Assembly (NCBI RefSeq): GCF_001642475.1
Contig: NW_019173942.1
Span: forward strand, 413,554 to 477,553
Direction: 5' to 3'
Source of the DNA: Fonsecaea monophora
Taxonomy: Eukaryota; Ascomycota; Eurotiomycetes; Chaetothyriales; Herpotrichiellaceae
DNA length: 64,000 bases
Position numbers and translations under genes: made by a program. The notes under the pieces are model-generated. The model made no database searches, had not been told where the DNA came from, and saw only the letters and a program-made list of their open reading frames with translations. This document shows, piece by piece, positions 34,619 through 46,410 of the stretch. Position 1 is the stretch's first letter. The number at the start of each line of letters is the position of its first letter.

Positions 34619-36893
34619 AGAAGGTCTGATGTATGGCTTTGAGCGTCAGAAACTCGCTGACCTTCGGCTCACTTTGTCACTTTCTCGGTACTGCAGTTCT
34701 GACATCGGTTATGCTGGCATTTCGGACAGTTGTTCGTTCTGATCGAAATCGGATTGTGGCCGCATCGGTGCTGTATTTCCATCATCAACAACGCCCTCTA
34801 AAAATCGATCAGATTGCCTGGGTCATCCAAATGCCGCGGACGGGCAGACAGGCATTCTTTGCTCGGGTGGGGGAGAGAAGGGGGAGATAAATACGCATGT
34901 CCAGACAAACACTGTCACTTTCTTCTTTCCCTTTGATGGAGGACATCTGTAGATGGGGAGATTAGCAAAGATAGGTAGAGAAGCTGGATGATCACCGGCC
35001 GACTTCATTGATGAGCAGGTTTCGTGTGTAGGGTCTGTGAAGGTGAATGAATGCCTGAGGAAAACATGCTGAAATCGACGAAGCGGCGATCATTGTAAAA
35101 CCTTGAGACCAAGTCGATGTCCGGTTTTGCTTCTATTTTTTCGCATTTTTTTGCTGAGCTGGTCTTGTGCGCATCAACGGAGCCACATGGACACACCGTA
35201 CCCACTAACCAGAAAGCTCTTCTTACTCTAACTCTTCCTCTTCTCTTACTCGCTTCCTTCGCTCATGGTTACCGTATTGGAGCTCTCCTATCGGGCATGA
35301 AGCTCAGTGTAAATGATTGGACTGGATTGGTGGAAAGGGGCGGTCAGACACAAAACTAGGTAGAAAGTCCCGTGCAGCACAGGAGCCAGGAGAAGAGAGT
35401 AACGTCGCTTGATACGAGTAGAATTGAAGTGTTAGAAGTAGGTATAACACAAGTGCAGAAAGTGTAATCAGTAGATTTAAGTCTGGGGCTGTTGGAAATT
35501 GTTACACCTCATATAGTCTGTGAAACAGGACGAGGTGTAGCCGTATAAACGCTCCTTTGTCGTCTCGGTGAGTCCCATGGTCATCCCCGCATGATGCTGT
35601 GTCCCGCAGTCAGAGCTGATGAGGACGAGCGGTGAAGCGGTCGCAAGGCTGAGATGAATCCGGAATTCGGACCCTTTTTCAGTTAGCCGGTCCTCTTTCT
35701 TGCAGAATAAGTGGTCGTGAAGGAGACACAGTGTCTCACTCACATCGAGAACGCAGGAGGAGGAGGGAAGGGGGAGGGGTCGGAAACTTTATACATATGC
35801 CACCAGAGGAAGGGGCTTCCAGTGCTCTGGAATGCGAGCCATGCACTCAACTGGAGCTGGAGGCCAACTCGTGGACAGAAATATCGCCCTGGGTAAGTGT
35901 TGTTTCTGGAAGGTAAGAAGTCACGGATGGTTGGGACATTTGATATATATGTCAGGTTATGGAAGGGAGATATGGAAAGAAGAACCGAAGCCAGGCTGCC
36001 TTGCGTCGAAGGCAACAACCTCTTGGATTGGTCCATGTGGAACTGTGAAACAGAACTAGGCAGTCATGAGATTTCTTCATTTGTTTGTGAGGAAATCAGG
36101 GTTTGTTCCTCTATACATATAGTTCTAGAAGAAGCCCTCGAGGTGGTGTGTTCACCCTGGGGAGATTGAAATGAAGTCTCATTGAGGACGTCTCTCCGCC
36201 ACCAAAGGGATGTCCCCTCAAGATATACCTCCGGAATCTACTGCTTTTGTCCATGTGACCAAGTTGGATGCTGCCTGTTATTGTTTGCCTTGCGGCTCAC
36301 ACAACGCAGGCGACTCATTGGTGGTGGGAAAAAGAAATGACAGCCTAGCTGTGGTGTGGAGTCGCCAGCGAATCCCTCGAGGTCTTGGGATTGGGGGTGC
36401 GAGCCGGGGAGGCACGGAGGGTAGTACTGCCCTTTCCAGGTTATGGGGCTGGCGGGTCAGGAGGAGATCTTAATGTGTATATAAACACATACGCATGTTG
36501 GGTACACAGATCCGAGTATCGAATACCTCTCTGTTCGTACCTGGGGGAGGCCTTCCCCTTGTCATGCGTTGAGCACAGGCCACCCAAGGTGAGATGGATT
36601 CCCCCTCCATCCGGACAGAAACTTGGGGGAACTTGGCTCATATTCAGGGGCCAGTCGGTCGGACGGAACTATCTGGGTTGAACAGCGTCGTCATGAAATG
36701 GTGACACCCAGGTCGAACGAAGAACTTGCACCATTCTCAGCTTTCAGGAGTTGGCGAGAAACGAGGAAAATCAATTTGATGTGACGGTTCAGATGACCAT
36801 GTAATATGTAGCTAGCCGTGCGGCACACATAACAGGAAGCACGAGAAGGTGCGGGTGTGAAGTCCCGTTGTTCCCACATTCTGTACTACAGAT

Positions 36894-37379
36894 GTGCTCC
36901 TGGTAATGTGGGAACCCTGTCTCTTCCCACAGAAACAGAGAAACACAGGGACTGGCAATGGGAGGCCAAGAAGTAAGCAATCCCCATTCTTCGGAGGAAA
37001 GCCATCGGTCATAATCACCATGTACGAAGGCAAGAGGGCAATAAGTGGTCCTGACAAGGTCATTCCCACCTTCACTCGAGGTACACTGGTGGGTGACTGG
37101 CGCTGTACTCGATACGTCCTCCCCACACATTGGCGACCACAATTGTTTGACCCGGTGAATGTCCCCGCGGTTCTTGAGCTTATGCCTATCGAGAATGGTC
37201 TTCGACCCAGGGACCTAAGAATTCTCGGGTTTAGGATGGCCATCCCTGATATCCCCGTCAGCCTTGTTGGTGGACAAGGCCATGGACACTGCGGTATAGC
37301 TACATCGTACTTGGTGTTCAAGGACAAAGACACTGGGGCCAACATATATAGATTCCAGTACCCAGCTCGACGGGAGTAG
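36894..37379 (+). CDS. doubtful hypothetical frame
   Basis: An open frame of 161 codons with the most protein-like C-terminal part in this spacer (for example AIPDIPVSLVGGQGHGHCG). No domain is recognised. A minus-strand frame covers the same bases for 214 codons, so one or both are fortuitous. The end overlaps the TATA-like element that probably serves the downstream dehydrogenase. Confidence 0.2.
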   Translation: MLLVMWEPCLFPQKQRNTGTGNGRPRSKQSPFFGGKPSVIITMYEGKRAISGPDKVIPTFTRGTLVGDWRCTRYVLPTHWRPQLFDPVNVPAVLELMPIENGLRPRDLRILGFRMAIPDIPVSLVGGQGHGHCGIATSYLVFKDKDTGANIYRFQYPARRE

Positions 37380-37512
37380 AAAACGGAACATATACTTACT
37401 AGTAAGTTGGGAAGACTTCTTTCAAGTTCCGACAAAAGTTGCGTCTCGATATCCAAGTTTGTTCACTCCCACCAGGCATAACGATACAGTGTAGCATTGG
37501 GCTGGATCAAAC

Positions 37513-38991
37513 ATGCCCGTCACACAACACCACAATGGTTTGGAAGTTGTCCCTTGCTGGATCAATGGAAAACCTATCCCACTCGACACCAGTCGCCTGA
37601 TCGAGGTCCATTCATCGGCTCAGGGGAAGCTCGTCCACTATGCGCAGGGAGCCTCCGTCAACGATGCTACAGCTGCGGTTCAGGCGGCCGCAGACACATT
37701 CAGGACTTTCAAACGAGTGCCGCACCAGGACCGCCGGGCATTGCTTTTGAAGGTGGCAGACATCCTCGAAAGCCGCGTCGACGAGCTTGCCCGCTACCAA
37801 ATCGAAGAGACATCCTGCCCAGAATCCTGGGCCAAATTCAACGTCATCCTCGCCGCCAGGGCTATCAGAGAGATCGCCGCGAATATCACCATCGCCTGTA
37901 CGGGGGAGATGCCGCCGCCGGAGACTGCAGAGACTTTTTGTCTTGTCTATAAGCAAGCGGTGGGCCCAGTCCTAAGTATTGCCCCCTGGAACGGCAGCAT
38001 CATCTTATCGGCGAGGGCGCTGGCAGCTCCCCTGGCTGCGGGCTGTACGGTCGTCTTCAAAGCGTCAGAGTTGAGCCCGCGTGTCCACCATGGCGTCGTC
38101 GAAGCCTTCCTGGCCGCGGGTCTCCCAGCGGGCAGTGTGAACCAGATCCAGGCCAACCGCGAAGACGCTAGCCGCATTACCGAGACCATCATCGCACACC
38201 CAGCCATTCGCAAGGTGGAATTCATCGGTAGCGCAGCTGTCGGGCGCATTATTGGCCAGCTAGCGTCCAAGTACCTCAAGCCGGTCTTGATGGAACTCGG
38301 CGGCAAGGCTCCTGCTATTGTTCTGAAGGACGCGGATCTGAAAAAGGCTGCGACACTTTGTGCCCAGGGGGCGACTATGCACCACGGCCAGATCTGCATG
38401 TCGACTGAGCGCATCATTGTCGTTCAAGACGTGGCGGATGAGTTCATCGATTGTCTGCGCGGTGCAGTTGCAGGCCTCCAAGGTAACGCCGGGTTCGCCG
38501 TTACAAAAGCCATGGCGCAAAAGGCCCATAAGTTGCTCTCTGACGCCACGGATCAAGGGGCGACGTATCTGATCGGCGACAATAAGTGGCGCGGTGACAG
38601 CGGTGCTGCGCTTGAGCCAACATTCCTCACCAACGTCCAGCCTGGAAACCCCATCTATGACCTCGAAACCTTTGGTCCTTCGGCCACAGTATTCATCGCG
38701 GCAGACGAAGATGACGCCATCAGGATAGCAAACGACAGCTCGTATGGTCTCACGGGGTCCATCCACACGCGGGATGTCTTGAAAGGTCTTAGGCTGGCCA
38801 AAGAGTTGGAAGTCGGACTGGTTGCCCTGAACAGCCTGACACTATATGATGAGGCCTCGGTCCCTCTAGGCGGGACGAAAGGGAGTGGCTGGGGCAGGAA
38901 CAACAGCAGATATGCCGTGGAGGAGTTTCTGATCTCGAAAACAGTGGCGGTGGCCGCAGATGTTGGAAGTCCTATCTTTGGGGCGAGTTGA
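37513..38991 (+). CDS. NAD(P)-dependent aldehyde dehydrogenase (salicylaldehyde/vanillin DH-like)
   Basis: Oxidises an aldehyde to a carboxylic acid. Intronless, 492 aa, the normal length of the ALDH superfamily. Catalytic and cofactor residues are all present: APWN with the oxyanion Asn, FKASE with the cofactor Lys, the general base Glu in MELGGKAP, the nucleophile Cys in HHGQICMST, and EtFGPs in YDLETFGPSATV. The pattern (ICMST after HHGQ, PLGGTKGSGWGR near the end) resembles the bacterial and fungal salicylaldehyde/vanillin dehydrogenase branch; the exact substrate cannot be read. No targeting signal, so probably cytosolic. It is the first gene of an oxidative neighbourhood (bZIP, SDR, BVMO, zinc dehydrogenase) and could remove an aldehyde product of that route. 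Confidence 0.95.
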   Translation: MPVTQHHNGLEVVPCWINGKPIPLDTSRLIEVHSSAQGKLVHYAQGASVNDATAAVQAAADTFRTFKRVPHQDRRALLLKVADILESRVDELARYQIEETSCPESWAKFNVILAARAIREIAANITIACTGEMPPPETAETFCLVYKQAVGPVLSIAPWNGSIILSARALAAPLAAGCTVVFKASELSPRVHHGVVEAFLAAGLPAGSVNQIQANREDASRITETIIAHPAIRKVEFIGSAAVGRIIGQLASKYLKPVLMELGGKAPAIVLKDADLKKAATLCAQGATMHHGQICMSTERIIVVQDVADEFIDCLRGAVAGLQGNAGFAVTKAMAQKAHKLLSDATDQGATYLIGDNKWRGDSGAALEPTFLTNVQPGNPIYDLETFGPSATVFIAADEDDAIRIANDSSYGLTGSIHTRDVLKGLRLAKELEVGLVALNSLTLYDEASVPLGGTKGSGWGRNNSRYAVEEFLISKTVAVAADVGSPIFGAS

Positions 38992-39842
38992 GAGGACGAA
39001 GCTCTACAGAATGTAAGGGCATGTAGAAGTCTGGTATTAGTTCCTCTGGAGTGACGTCAATTCCTCGAGATGCGCTTTTTCATCTGCGGTGCTTCTCTCA
39101 TTTTCCTCTTACCTCTTAGACCAGAGAGCTCCCTTAAACGACAAGAATAATCACCAGCAGACCTGCAAAGGGCCCGACGACATACGATCAATGAATCTGG
39201 CCAAGTCGGGGTACGAGGTACACTGACCCACGACGCCCCTGCGTGGCTGTTCTTCTTACAAACACTTACAGTAGTGAGCATCACTATTGGCCATCCAGCC
39301 TCATTTCACTGATCAGACTTTTCTTTTAGGGACCCGCTCCTCCCAATACTGCAAAGTGCCCAGCAGGAAGATGCCCCGACAATTCCCCCTACGCCTCCCC
39401 ATCGCCATCCCTTGCCGTCTCTGGAGATCTGGGGCTTGTGGGCTTATCGAGCCACCAATCTCCAAGCGAAGACTGGGCCCTCCACATGGGGAAGAAGCCT
39501 ATCCTGGGTGGCCTGGAGGCCTCAAACTTGGCATCGAGTGCCTTGACCTGCGTCCCCATGAGCCTCGGATACCTCTAACGAGCTTGGCTGCCCTCCGTTG
39601 CCTCTTCCTTTGGGGTGAAGGTTTCAAAAGATGGAAAGGACAACCAAGCGGGAGGCTTTGCCCTCGGTATAGTCACCCTCCCCCCTCCGGCCCAGATCTT
39701 CCCAATTCTTTTCTCTGACTCTTCAATATCAAGTCAGAAAAATAACCACATGCCAACCTGTGCCTTGCCTGAAGGACAACTTACATACACCCCATGTGCA
39801 CTTGGCCGTCTCCCTGAGTAAGAAAATCCGCTGTCATAGACC
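38992..39842. promoter_or_regulatory. spacer upstream of the cluster bZIP gene
   Basis: 851 bp between the aldehyde dehydrogenase stop and the bZIP start. No frame here is supported. A pyrimidine-rich, CCCC-containing stretch occupies 39350-39720. No clear TATA box. Confidence 0.45.
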
Positions 39843-41342
39843 ATGGATGCGCCCACGCCTAAATCGACAAAGTCTCGGAAGCGAGACACGGATGAAAGCC
39901 GAGCGGAGAGAAAGAGGATCCAGGACCGTTTAGCCCAACGGGCCACGCGTGAGAGGACCAAGAACCGCATCGCCTATCTCGAGCAGCGGCTCAGCAGCCT
40001 CGAGGCCGGCGACAAGGACGGCGAGATCACAAACCTCACGCGCATCATCGACAACCTCCGCAATGATAATAATCGCCTTCGGAATGCCTTGGTCAAGATG
40101 CGCACCGTCATCGACCAGGCCGTGCTGGGCGCCGACTCCAGTGAAGCTCAAACAACAGAGACGAAGCCGTCCGTGCCTGCTGCTGATCAGACACCATTCC
40201 CAGCATCTACCCCGGCTACAACGTTTGGCGACCCAACTGCTACCTTTCGTCACACTTCCGTCTCGTCGACAGACACCTCAGAGGCCACCGAGGTGATCAA
40301 CGGCCACAACCTAGGCCTCAACGTAGACGTGCCACAACCAGATGGGATGGGCTCCTTGGCCGGCCTCGAGGACTTTTTCGACATGAGTTCAAACTCTTTG
40401 CTCGAAATGTTCGAGATGGGCAGTACTACGGGTTTCAGCGGCTGGCAGCCACAGACTCCCTCGCCCTTCGACTACCGCTTTCCCTCGTCCGACGCCGTGG
40501 TGAAAGTCGCGCCGGACGTGGACAAGTGGCACGTATCCAACGGCGCCTTTATCTCTTGCCTCGACAGTGTCAAACAACAGACGGCATCGACCGCCACCCT
40601 CGATATGCACGTGCCCTTCAAGGCGGCCATCTGGGGCTGGGAGAATGCCGGACCCGAAGCTCAGCACCCTGTGTGGAATGCGCTGCGGCAGGTTGACCAA
40701 AGGGTGTTTGGCACATGGACCTCCAAGGCGCAACGAATCGCCCTGATGTATGTCTGCCAGACACTGATCCAATACCGAGAAAATCCAACTCGAGAAAACT
40801 TGGATCGGGTGCCTGTCTTTCTACGCCCGAGGTATGGCCTTTTTTTGTTCCTCGGACAACAGGGCTGCTTGCTAACACGTTGACCCAGACCGTCACAGGA
40901 AAAAGTCCAGCATCCAGCAGTCATTGATTTTCTCATATGGTTAGTCTTTATTCCCATCTACCCGCCGCGCTTTGGTTCTTTTCTCGAAAGGGCATCGCTA
41001 CAACCAACAAAAACCTTCACTCCACCCTACTAACCAACGAACAGGCCAGGCTTACGCGACCGCCTTGTCTTCGAACACAAGAAATACACCTCGACCGGTG
41101 ACTTCTCGGCCGCCTTTGTAGAGAACTTCAACTTCTACTGGCCCTACTCGGACCGCGACATCTTCGCCTACAACCCGATGCAGAACCGGTACGAGGTTTC
41201 CAAGATCTTCCTCGAGTACGCATACAACTTCAAGAACTGGACCATGAAGCCGGGCTTCTTCAAAAAGTTCCCCGAGATGCAACACGACATTGCCGCCTTT
41301 GAGGGCACCATGGACTTTCCAAAAGTGAGCTGGTCAAGATGA
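39843..41342 (+). CDS. bZIP transcription factor with DUF3425-like C-terminal region
   Basis: Three exons, 39843-40831, 40889-40939 and 41045-41342, give 445 aa; joins are LRPR|PSQEK and FLIW|PGLRD, both with GT-AG introns. The basic region RKRIQDRLAQRATRERTKNR and following leucine-zipper-type heptads (IAYLEQRLSSLEA, ITNLTRIIDNLRN) define a bZIP. The invariant Asn of the basic region (usually NRxxQR) is Asp here (QDRLAQR). The C-terminal third (VPFKAAIWGWENAG, HPAVIDFLIWPGLRDRLVF, FNFYWPYSDRDIF, NFKNWTMKPGFFKKFPEM) is the DUF3425-type module that accompanies many fungal bZIPs beside metabolic gene clusters. It is flanked by the ALDH and SDR genes and is the natural candidate for pathway regulator; that is inference. 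Confidence 0.92.
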
Positions 41343-41690
41343 GCTCACCGACTCCACCGTTAGATGGTTAGTTGGACGTGGATAGGAACTAGACGACGGG
41401 TGGTCAACCCCAATACCCTGTGTTGATGTTCATGTTTATGTTCGTGGGTTAAAGGGTTCAGCTCGTCACCACTATCATCTCCAAGAAACCGCGCGTCCTG
41501 AGGTCACCGATAAGGTGTTGGACAGCTTTGCCGCGGCCTTATGAGGGAGGCATTACAGGCGCTCGTTCGCACTCACCTCGCGAATTTACGGAGCAGCTCT
41601 AGAGACGAAAGAGTCTCTTCGCTACAAAAAAGACGCAATTCAAAGGCTCAACACATGCATGATCTACATGACCGAGATTTCGAGATATTT
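41343..41690. other. short convergent spacer
   Basis: 348 bp between the 3' ends of the bZIP and SDR genes. Nothing recognisable. Confidence 0.6.
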
Positions 41691-43019
41691 CTAGTACGTA
41701 TTCTCGTTGATGGTGAAGCCTCTAGAATGGCACCAGAGTTAGCACAACACAAATGTCAAGTTGGGGGACTGCTTGATGCGCGGGATTGACATACCCATCA
41801 ATGACAAGGTTGTGTCCCACCACCAAACTCATGCGTGGGAGACTGAGCAGCACCACCACGTCGCCAATCTCGTCAAAGGTGGCTTTCCGGCCCTGCCGTG
41901 CTTCATACTCCTCCCAGGCCTTGCCCGCGAGCTGGCCATTACCCTGGGCCATGAAGGGGTCGAGGAGCTTGGTCAGGAGGAAGCCGGGCGAGACGGCGTT
42001 GATGCGGATATCATGCTTGCGTGCCTCGAGTGCGGCCTGGAGTTTGGGAAGAACAGGGCATGATGTTAGTTTGACCAGAACGGGACAAACATAGGAGGAA
42101 AATCAAGGGAACAATGGTAGTGAACTTACGGCTTTTGTAATGCCCATGACGGCATGTTTCGACGCCGAGTATCCCGTCGTGCCAGCGCCGGCTTGGATAG
42201 AATTGACAGATGCGCAATTGACGATGGAGCCGCGCTGACGAGGTCGGCCTTGTTCGCTGTTGTTTGTTTGCCATACCTCAGCCACCGTTTCTCCGGGTCT
42301 CGTCGGAGAATTCTAACGTTGTTGAGAACTTACACTTCGATCGACTCCTGCTTCATCATCTGCCTCAACTCGTGCTTGTTGCAGAGAAACACGCCGACCG
42401 TGTTGACCTCGATGACCCGTTTCCACTGCTCCGTGTCAATGTCCCACGTCTCGGCCAGGGGACCGACAATGCCTGCGAAGTTTCTGTGCGGGCCTCTTTC
42501 TGTCAGAAATTGAAAAATATTCTTGTCGAGTTTTGGACTAGAGATAGAGACTGGGCAAAGAAACAGAGGGTCTCTTGAGAGATGTAGTAGGTAGGGAGGT
42601 AGTATGTACTGACGCTGCATAGTCGATGCGGCCAAATTCCTTGACTGCTTCGCTGACGGCGCGCTCCACATCTTCCTCCTTGGTCACGTCGGCACGGATG
42701 CACAGGACCTGTTTGTGATGATCGGGTGAGTTCTCAGGACGTGATAATTCTATATCATGCTCCCCTTTGCAAGTTTCCGTCTTTGTTTTCTGCGCAAAAA
42801 ATGAACCCCGTGGAAACTATGTGGCCCTCTTACCTTGGCACCGTATTTCTCGACGGCCTTCTTGCCCTCCTCAAACGTCGCCTCGTCCTGGATGTCGACT
42901 AGGCATACCCCTTTGGCGCCCTCCTTTGCGAACGACACCCCAATGGCGTTGCCTAGCCCGCGTGCACCGCCGGTGACGAATGCAATGCCCGGGGCAATGG
43001 GTCCTGAGCGAAAGGCCAT
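41691..43019 (-). CDS. classical short-chain dehydrogenase/reductase (SDR)
   Basis: NAD(P)-dependent oxidoreductase interconverting an alcohol and a ketone. Six exons: 43019-42834, 42708-42614, 42483-42334, 42256-42130, 42036-41795 and 41721-41691, giving 276 aa. Every join restores family motifs: AFVTGGARGLGNAIG (cofactor), YAA|NFAGIVGP (the usual NNAG), SIVNCASVNS (catalytic Ser), GYSASKHAV (catalytic Tyr and Lys), RINAVSPGF, and a last exon giving DGGFTINENTY. The Asp in CLVDIQD after strand 2 favours NAD+ over NADP+. An upstream in-frame ATG at 43085 would add 22 residues; I prefer 43019, which starts MAFRSG just before the Rossmann fold. Divergent from the BVMO gene across 872 bp. Substrate unknown; a role in making the ketone for the BVMO is plausible. 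Confidence 0.93.
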
Positions 43020-43891
43020 ATTTATTTCTTTTGGTTGCCGCGGCACAGATATTGGATGGAGCGGGTTATGTGTGTATGATCCCAAAGTATCGGCTGGCTT
43101 GGGAGAGGACCTGTCTTATAGAACGGTCGTATTTGACGATCCCGGTAGAAAACGAGCTAAATGCTCGTGATACTGTTGATGTCGGTGATGGTCGACCAAT
43201 GATTTGGCCGAAATATCGTCAATAACAAGCCTGAGGCTGAACCGCGGGCCAGTAGCTAGTATTCTCTTTTCTTGAGTATTCCTCACCCACAAACATCCGA
43301 CTCACCAAGCAATGACTTGCCTTTTCTTCTGACAGCGTGCGGCATGACACGTCCATCACCCTCTTATTATACCCTAGGTTCGACGGGACAGGATTGGGTA
43401 CAACTCTTGTTGCGTTGCTTTCCCGCTTGCCCTCGTCTTGATCCCCGCTTTTCTCCACAGACTTGCGCTGCGTACCGAGTTTCTTTGTAAGTAGCACGAC
43501 GGCTTGAACCTCGGGTTGCGGAGCTTGGTTATTCGTGTGTGGGAGGCCCATGTTGTGGCCTTCCCGTGCTGGCCCATCAAAACCTGTCTGATTGAACAAA
43601 CCCAGGCAAGTGGCGTGGACTGGCGACGTCGTAAGTCAGAAAATCCTGAATCATGACACCTTCTTCAGCGCGCTGTGCAAACATATGGAGCTCGCACACT
43701 TGTTGGACCCTGGTGTGGGGCAGTCAACCTGGAATAGAGGAGGATTCCCCAATGTCTCGCCTCCAAGGAGCATTCTGTGAATGCACATATAGAGTGGTGA
43801 TTGCAGGTCGTTGTTGGAAATCGATCTGACTCGTCACCTTACCTGAAACCGTCGTGATTCCTCAACCCCATCTTCCTTCTCTGTCTTCAAC
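43020..43891. promoter_or_regulatory. divergent promoter between SDR and BVMO genes
   Basis: 872 bp between opposite start codons. A TATA-like CACATATAG lies at 43784-43792, about 105 bp before the BVMO ATG, in the context TGCACATATAG. A similar element precedes the zinc dehydrogenase. Short frames at 43219-43599 have no family support. Confidence 0.5.
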
Positions 43892-46001
43892 ATGGTGAGC
43901 GAACTCGGGTACAAGGTCGAGCCACAATGGCATTCGAAACCAAATTTCATTCGAGTCATTTGTGTTGGCGCCGGTGCGGCAGGCCTGTTGGTGGCGTACA
44001 AAATGAAGAAAAATTTCAAGAACTACGAACTCGTCTGCTATGAGAAGTTCGTGCTCACCTATCAATCATCCCCGGGAATGTCAGCTAATGACTCCAAAGG
44101 AACTCCGGAATTGGTGGAACATGGTTTGAGAATCGATATCCAGGTTGCGCTTGTGATGTTCCCGCACACGCCTATACCTATTCATTCGAACCGAATCCAG
44201 AATGGTCGACTTTTTACGCCTATGCGCCCGAGATCAAGCAGTATTTCGAGAAATTTGCCGACAAGTATGATCTCCACCCGAACATAAAGCTGAATTCCAA
44301 GGTTCTGTCGGCAACCTGGGTGGAGGACAAAGGCATATGTCAGTCCACAGGACACCGCCATGATGACCCCAGAGACTGACCTTGGGTAGACGAGGTTGAA
44401 GTTGACGTCGAGGGTCGTAAGATCAACGACTGGTGCCATGTCATCATCAACGGCACCGGCTTCCTCAACGATTGGAAGTGTGAGTCTGTCTCATCCCTCC
44501 AATAGATGCGAAATATTGACCGTTCGGCAGGGCCAAAGATCGAAGGACTACATGACTTCAAGGGAAAGCTTCTTCATAGCGCGAACTGGGACTCTTGTAG
44601 GCCTCACTTCTGCCGTCCGCCCCTGTGGTGACTGACATCTGGCAGCGGTTGATTATACGGACAAGACAGTCGCCGTCATTGGGACGGGGTCGTCTGCCAT
44701 CCAAATTGTGCCCCAGGTGCAGAAGAAAGCAAAACACCTGACGACCTTCATGAGGTCTGTGACATGGATTTCTCCACCCGTCGGAGGCCAAGTTCTCGAA
44801 GAGGACAAGAGCCACTCGTCGGACTCGAAGCAGGCCCAGGCGCCTCAAGCACAGTACTGGTATACAGAGGAGGACAAGAAGAAATTCCGCGAAGACCCCC
44901 AAGCCTTGCTCGAATACCGAAGGAAACTCGAATCTAGTGTTAACAACCTGTTCGATATGTTCATCGCTGGATCGGAGACGTCGCAGTGGGCCGAGAAGCT
45001 GATGCGCGAGGAAATGCATCGGCGGATCGGACCAGGGCACGAGGAGTTGAAGGAGAAGTTGATTCCAAAATGGGCGCCGGGCTGTATGTTGAACATCGAT
45101 TCCTTTGGTGGAGCGGGCACTAAACATTGAACAGGTCGAAGGATTACTCCCGGTGATGGTTATCTTGAGGCATTAGTCAAAGACAGTGAGCATACCAAAT
45201 GTATCATTGACATGGAACCGGCTAACGAAAACCACAGATGTGACACCCGTCCATAATGAGATCGTCAAGGTCGTCCCTGAAGGATTGATCGACGATGCTG
45301 GACGACTGCACAAGGTCGACATTCTTGTTTGCGCCACAGGTTTCAACCTTGCGTTCGCGCCCCCATTCAAAGTCCTCGGAGTCAACGGTGTCAGTATGGC
45401 GGATGAGTTCAACCCTGAACCACAGGTTTATCTCGCTCTTACGGTGCCGAAATTCCCCAACTATTTCGTTGTCAATGGTGTCCGAGGCAACTGGGCGGCT
45501 GGCACAGCTCTCCCCTCGCATGAAGTCCAAGTCGAATATATCCTGCAATGCATGAAGAGGATGCAGGAGGAGAACATCCGAGCCCTCGAGGTTAAGATGG
45601 AGCCAGTAAAGCAACTGTACGAGCATATTGACGAATGGCACAAAGGCTCTGTCTGGAACAGCGACTGCAAGAGGTAAATTTATAAACCCCCTTTTGGTCA
45701 GATGCGCCGACTAACGAGGACAGTTGGTACAAAAACAACATCGTCGGTGGTAAGCTGTGGATTTGGGGTGGCTCGGTACGTCGAAGGCATCACTCGTGAG
45801 GGACAAAGCTGATCTCAATAGGCACTCCATTACATGAAAACCATCAAGTTTGTCCGCTGGGAGCATTATGATTTTCGCTATCGCAACAATAATATGTGGT
45901 CCTTCCTCGGCAACGGACGTGTAGAGGCTGAAGTTTTGAAAGATCTTTCAAGATTAGCACCATACATGAGAAACGAGGACGTACCGTGGACGATAGACTG
46001 A
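43892..46001 (+). CDS. Baeyer-Villiger-type flavin monooxygenase
   Basis: FAD- and NADPH-dependent enzyme inserting oxygen next to a carbonyl to give an ester or lactone. Nine exons: 43892-44046, 44100-44338, 44390-44479, 44531-44596, 44646-45083, 45135-45185, 45238-45673, 45724-45775, 45822-46001; 568 aa, typical length. The FAD Rossmann motif is VGAGAAG (residues about 25-31). GIGGTWFENRYPGCACD follows the second exon join. The BVMO fingerprint FxGxxxHxxxW[PD] is fully satisfied by FKGKLLHSANWD. The NADPH Rossmann motif is VIGTGSSAIQIVPQ. CATGF and NVTPVHNEI match the closing conserved regions. Eight introns, several only about 50 bp. It looks intact, with no frameshift. Head-to-head with the SDR and 410 bp ahead of the zinc dehydrogenase, as in ketone-degrading or polyketide-tailoring clusters. 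Substrate cannot be predicted. Confidence 0.94.
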
Positions 46002-46410
46002 GGAGCCACGGTGCAGCATGTACCTAGAGATGCAGGCGGGATCTCAGTAATGTCATAAAGTTAGACCAATCGAATGAAAAGGCTGAGTGCACACTTCATG
46101 AAAGCATAATGTACAGTGCCCAGCCGATCCATGAATCCAGAATATCCGTGCTGTGGGCCATATGACAATCTGAACATTAGGGGACGCCTACCTATTCCAA
46201 GAAGTGTGGGGGAGAGACGATCTTGCCTCGGCAGTCCATGAATCAGTACATTCTTCGTCAGTGATTGACGGTGCGTTGCATTACTGTGTTCGTGCATATA
46301 TAGCCGTGTCTAAAGCGCAACGTCTCACTATCTCCAAACAGGAAAGTCGCTCAGTCTTCCTCTAGCAGATCAACAGTCTCTTAAAGTCAGCGGAAAGCTC
46401 ACTTGACAGC
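46002..46410. promoter_or_regulatory. promoter region of the zinc dehydrogenase
   Basis: 409 bp. TATATA at 46297-46302 in the context GTGCATATATAG, about 110 bp before the ATG. The position and context resemble those of the element ahead of the BVMO gene. Confidence 0.55.

Larger units (their letters stand above)
34140..37512. other. 3.4-kb interval with little coding signal
   Basis: Contains the 13-bp minisatellite at 34557-34618 and several short open frames on both strands. The only frame with a somewhat protein-like texture (36894-37379) is listed separately. The last part holds a TATA-like CATATATAG at 37343-37351, about 165 bp before the aldehyde dehydrogenase start. Confidence 0.5.

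Noticed and set aside
36812..37456. 214-codon minus-strand frame
   Set aside because: Overlaps an equally open plus-strand frame and reads as Cys/Leu/Pro low-information sequence.
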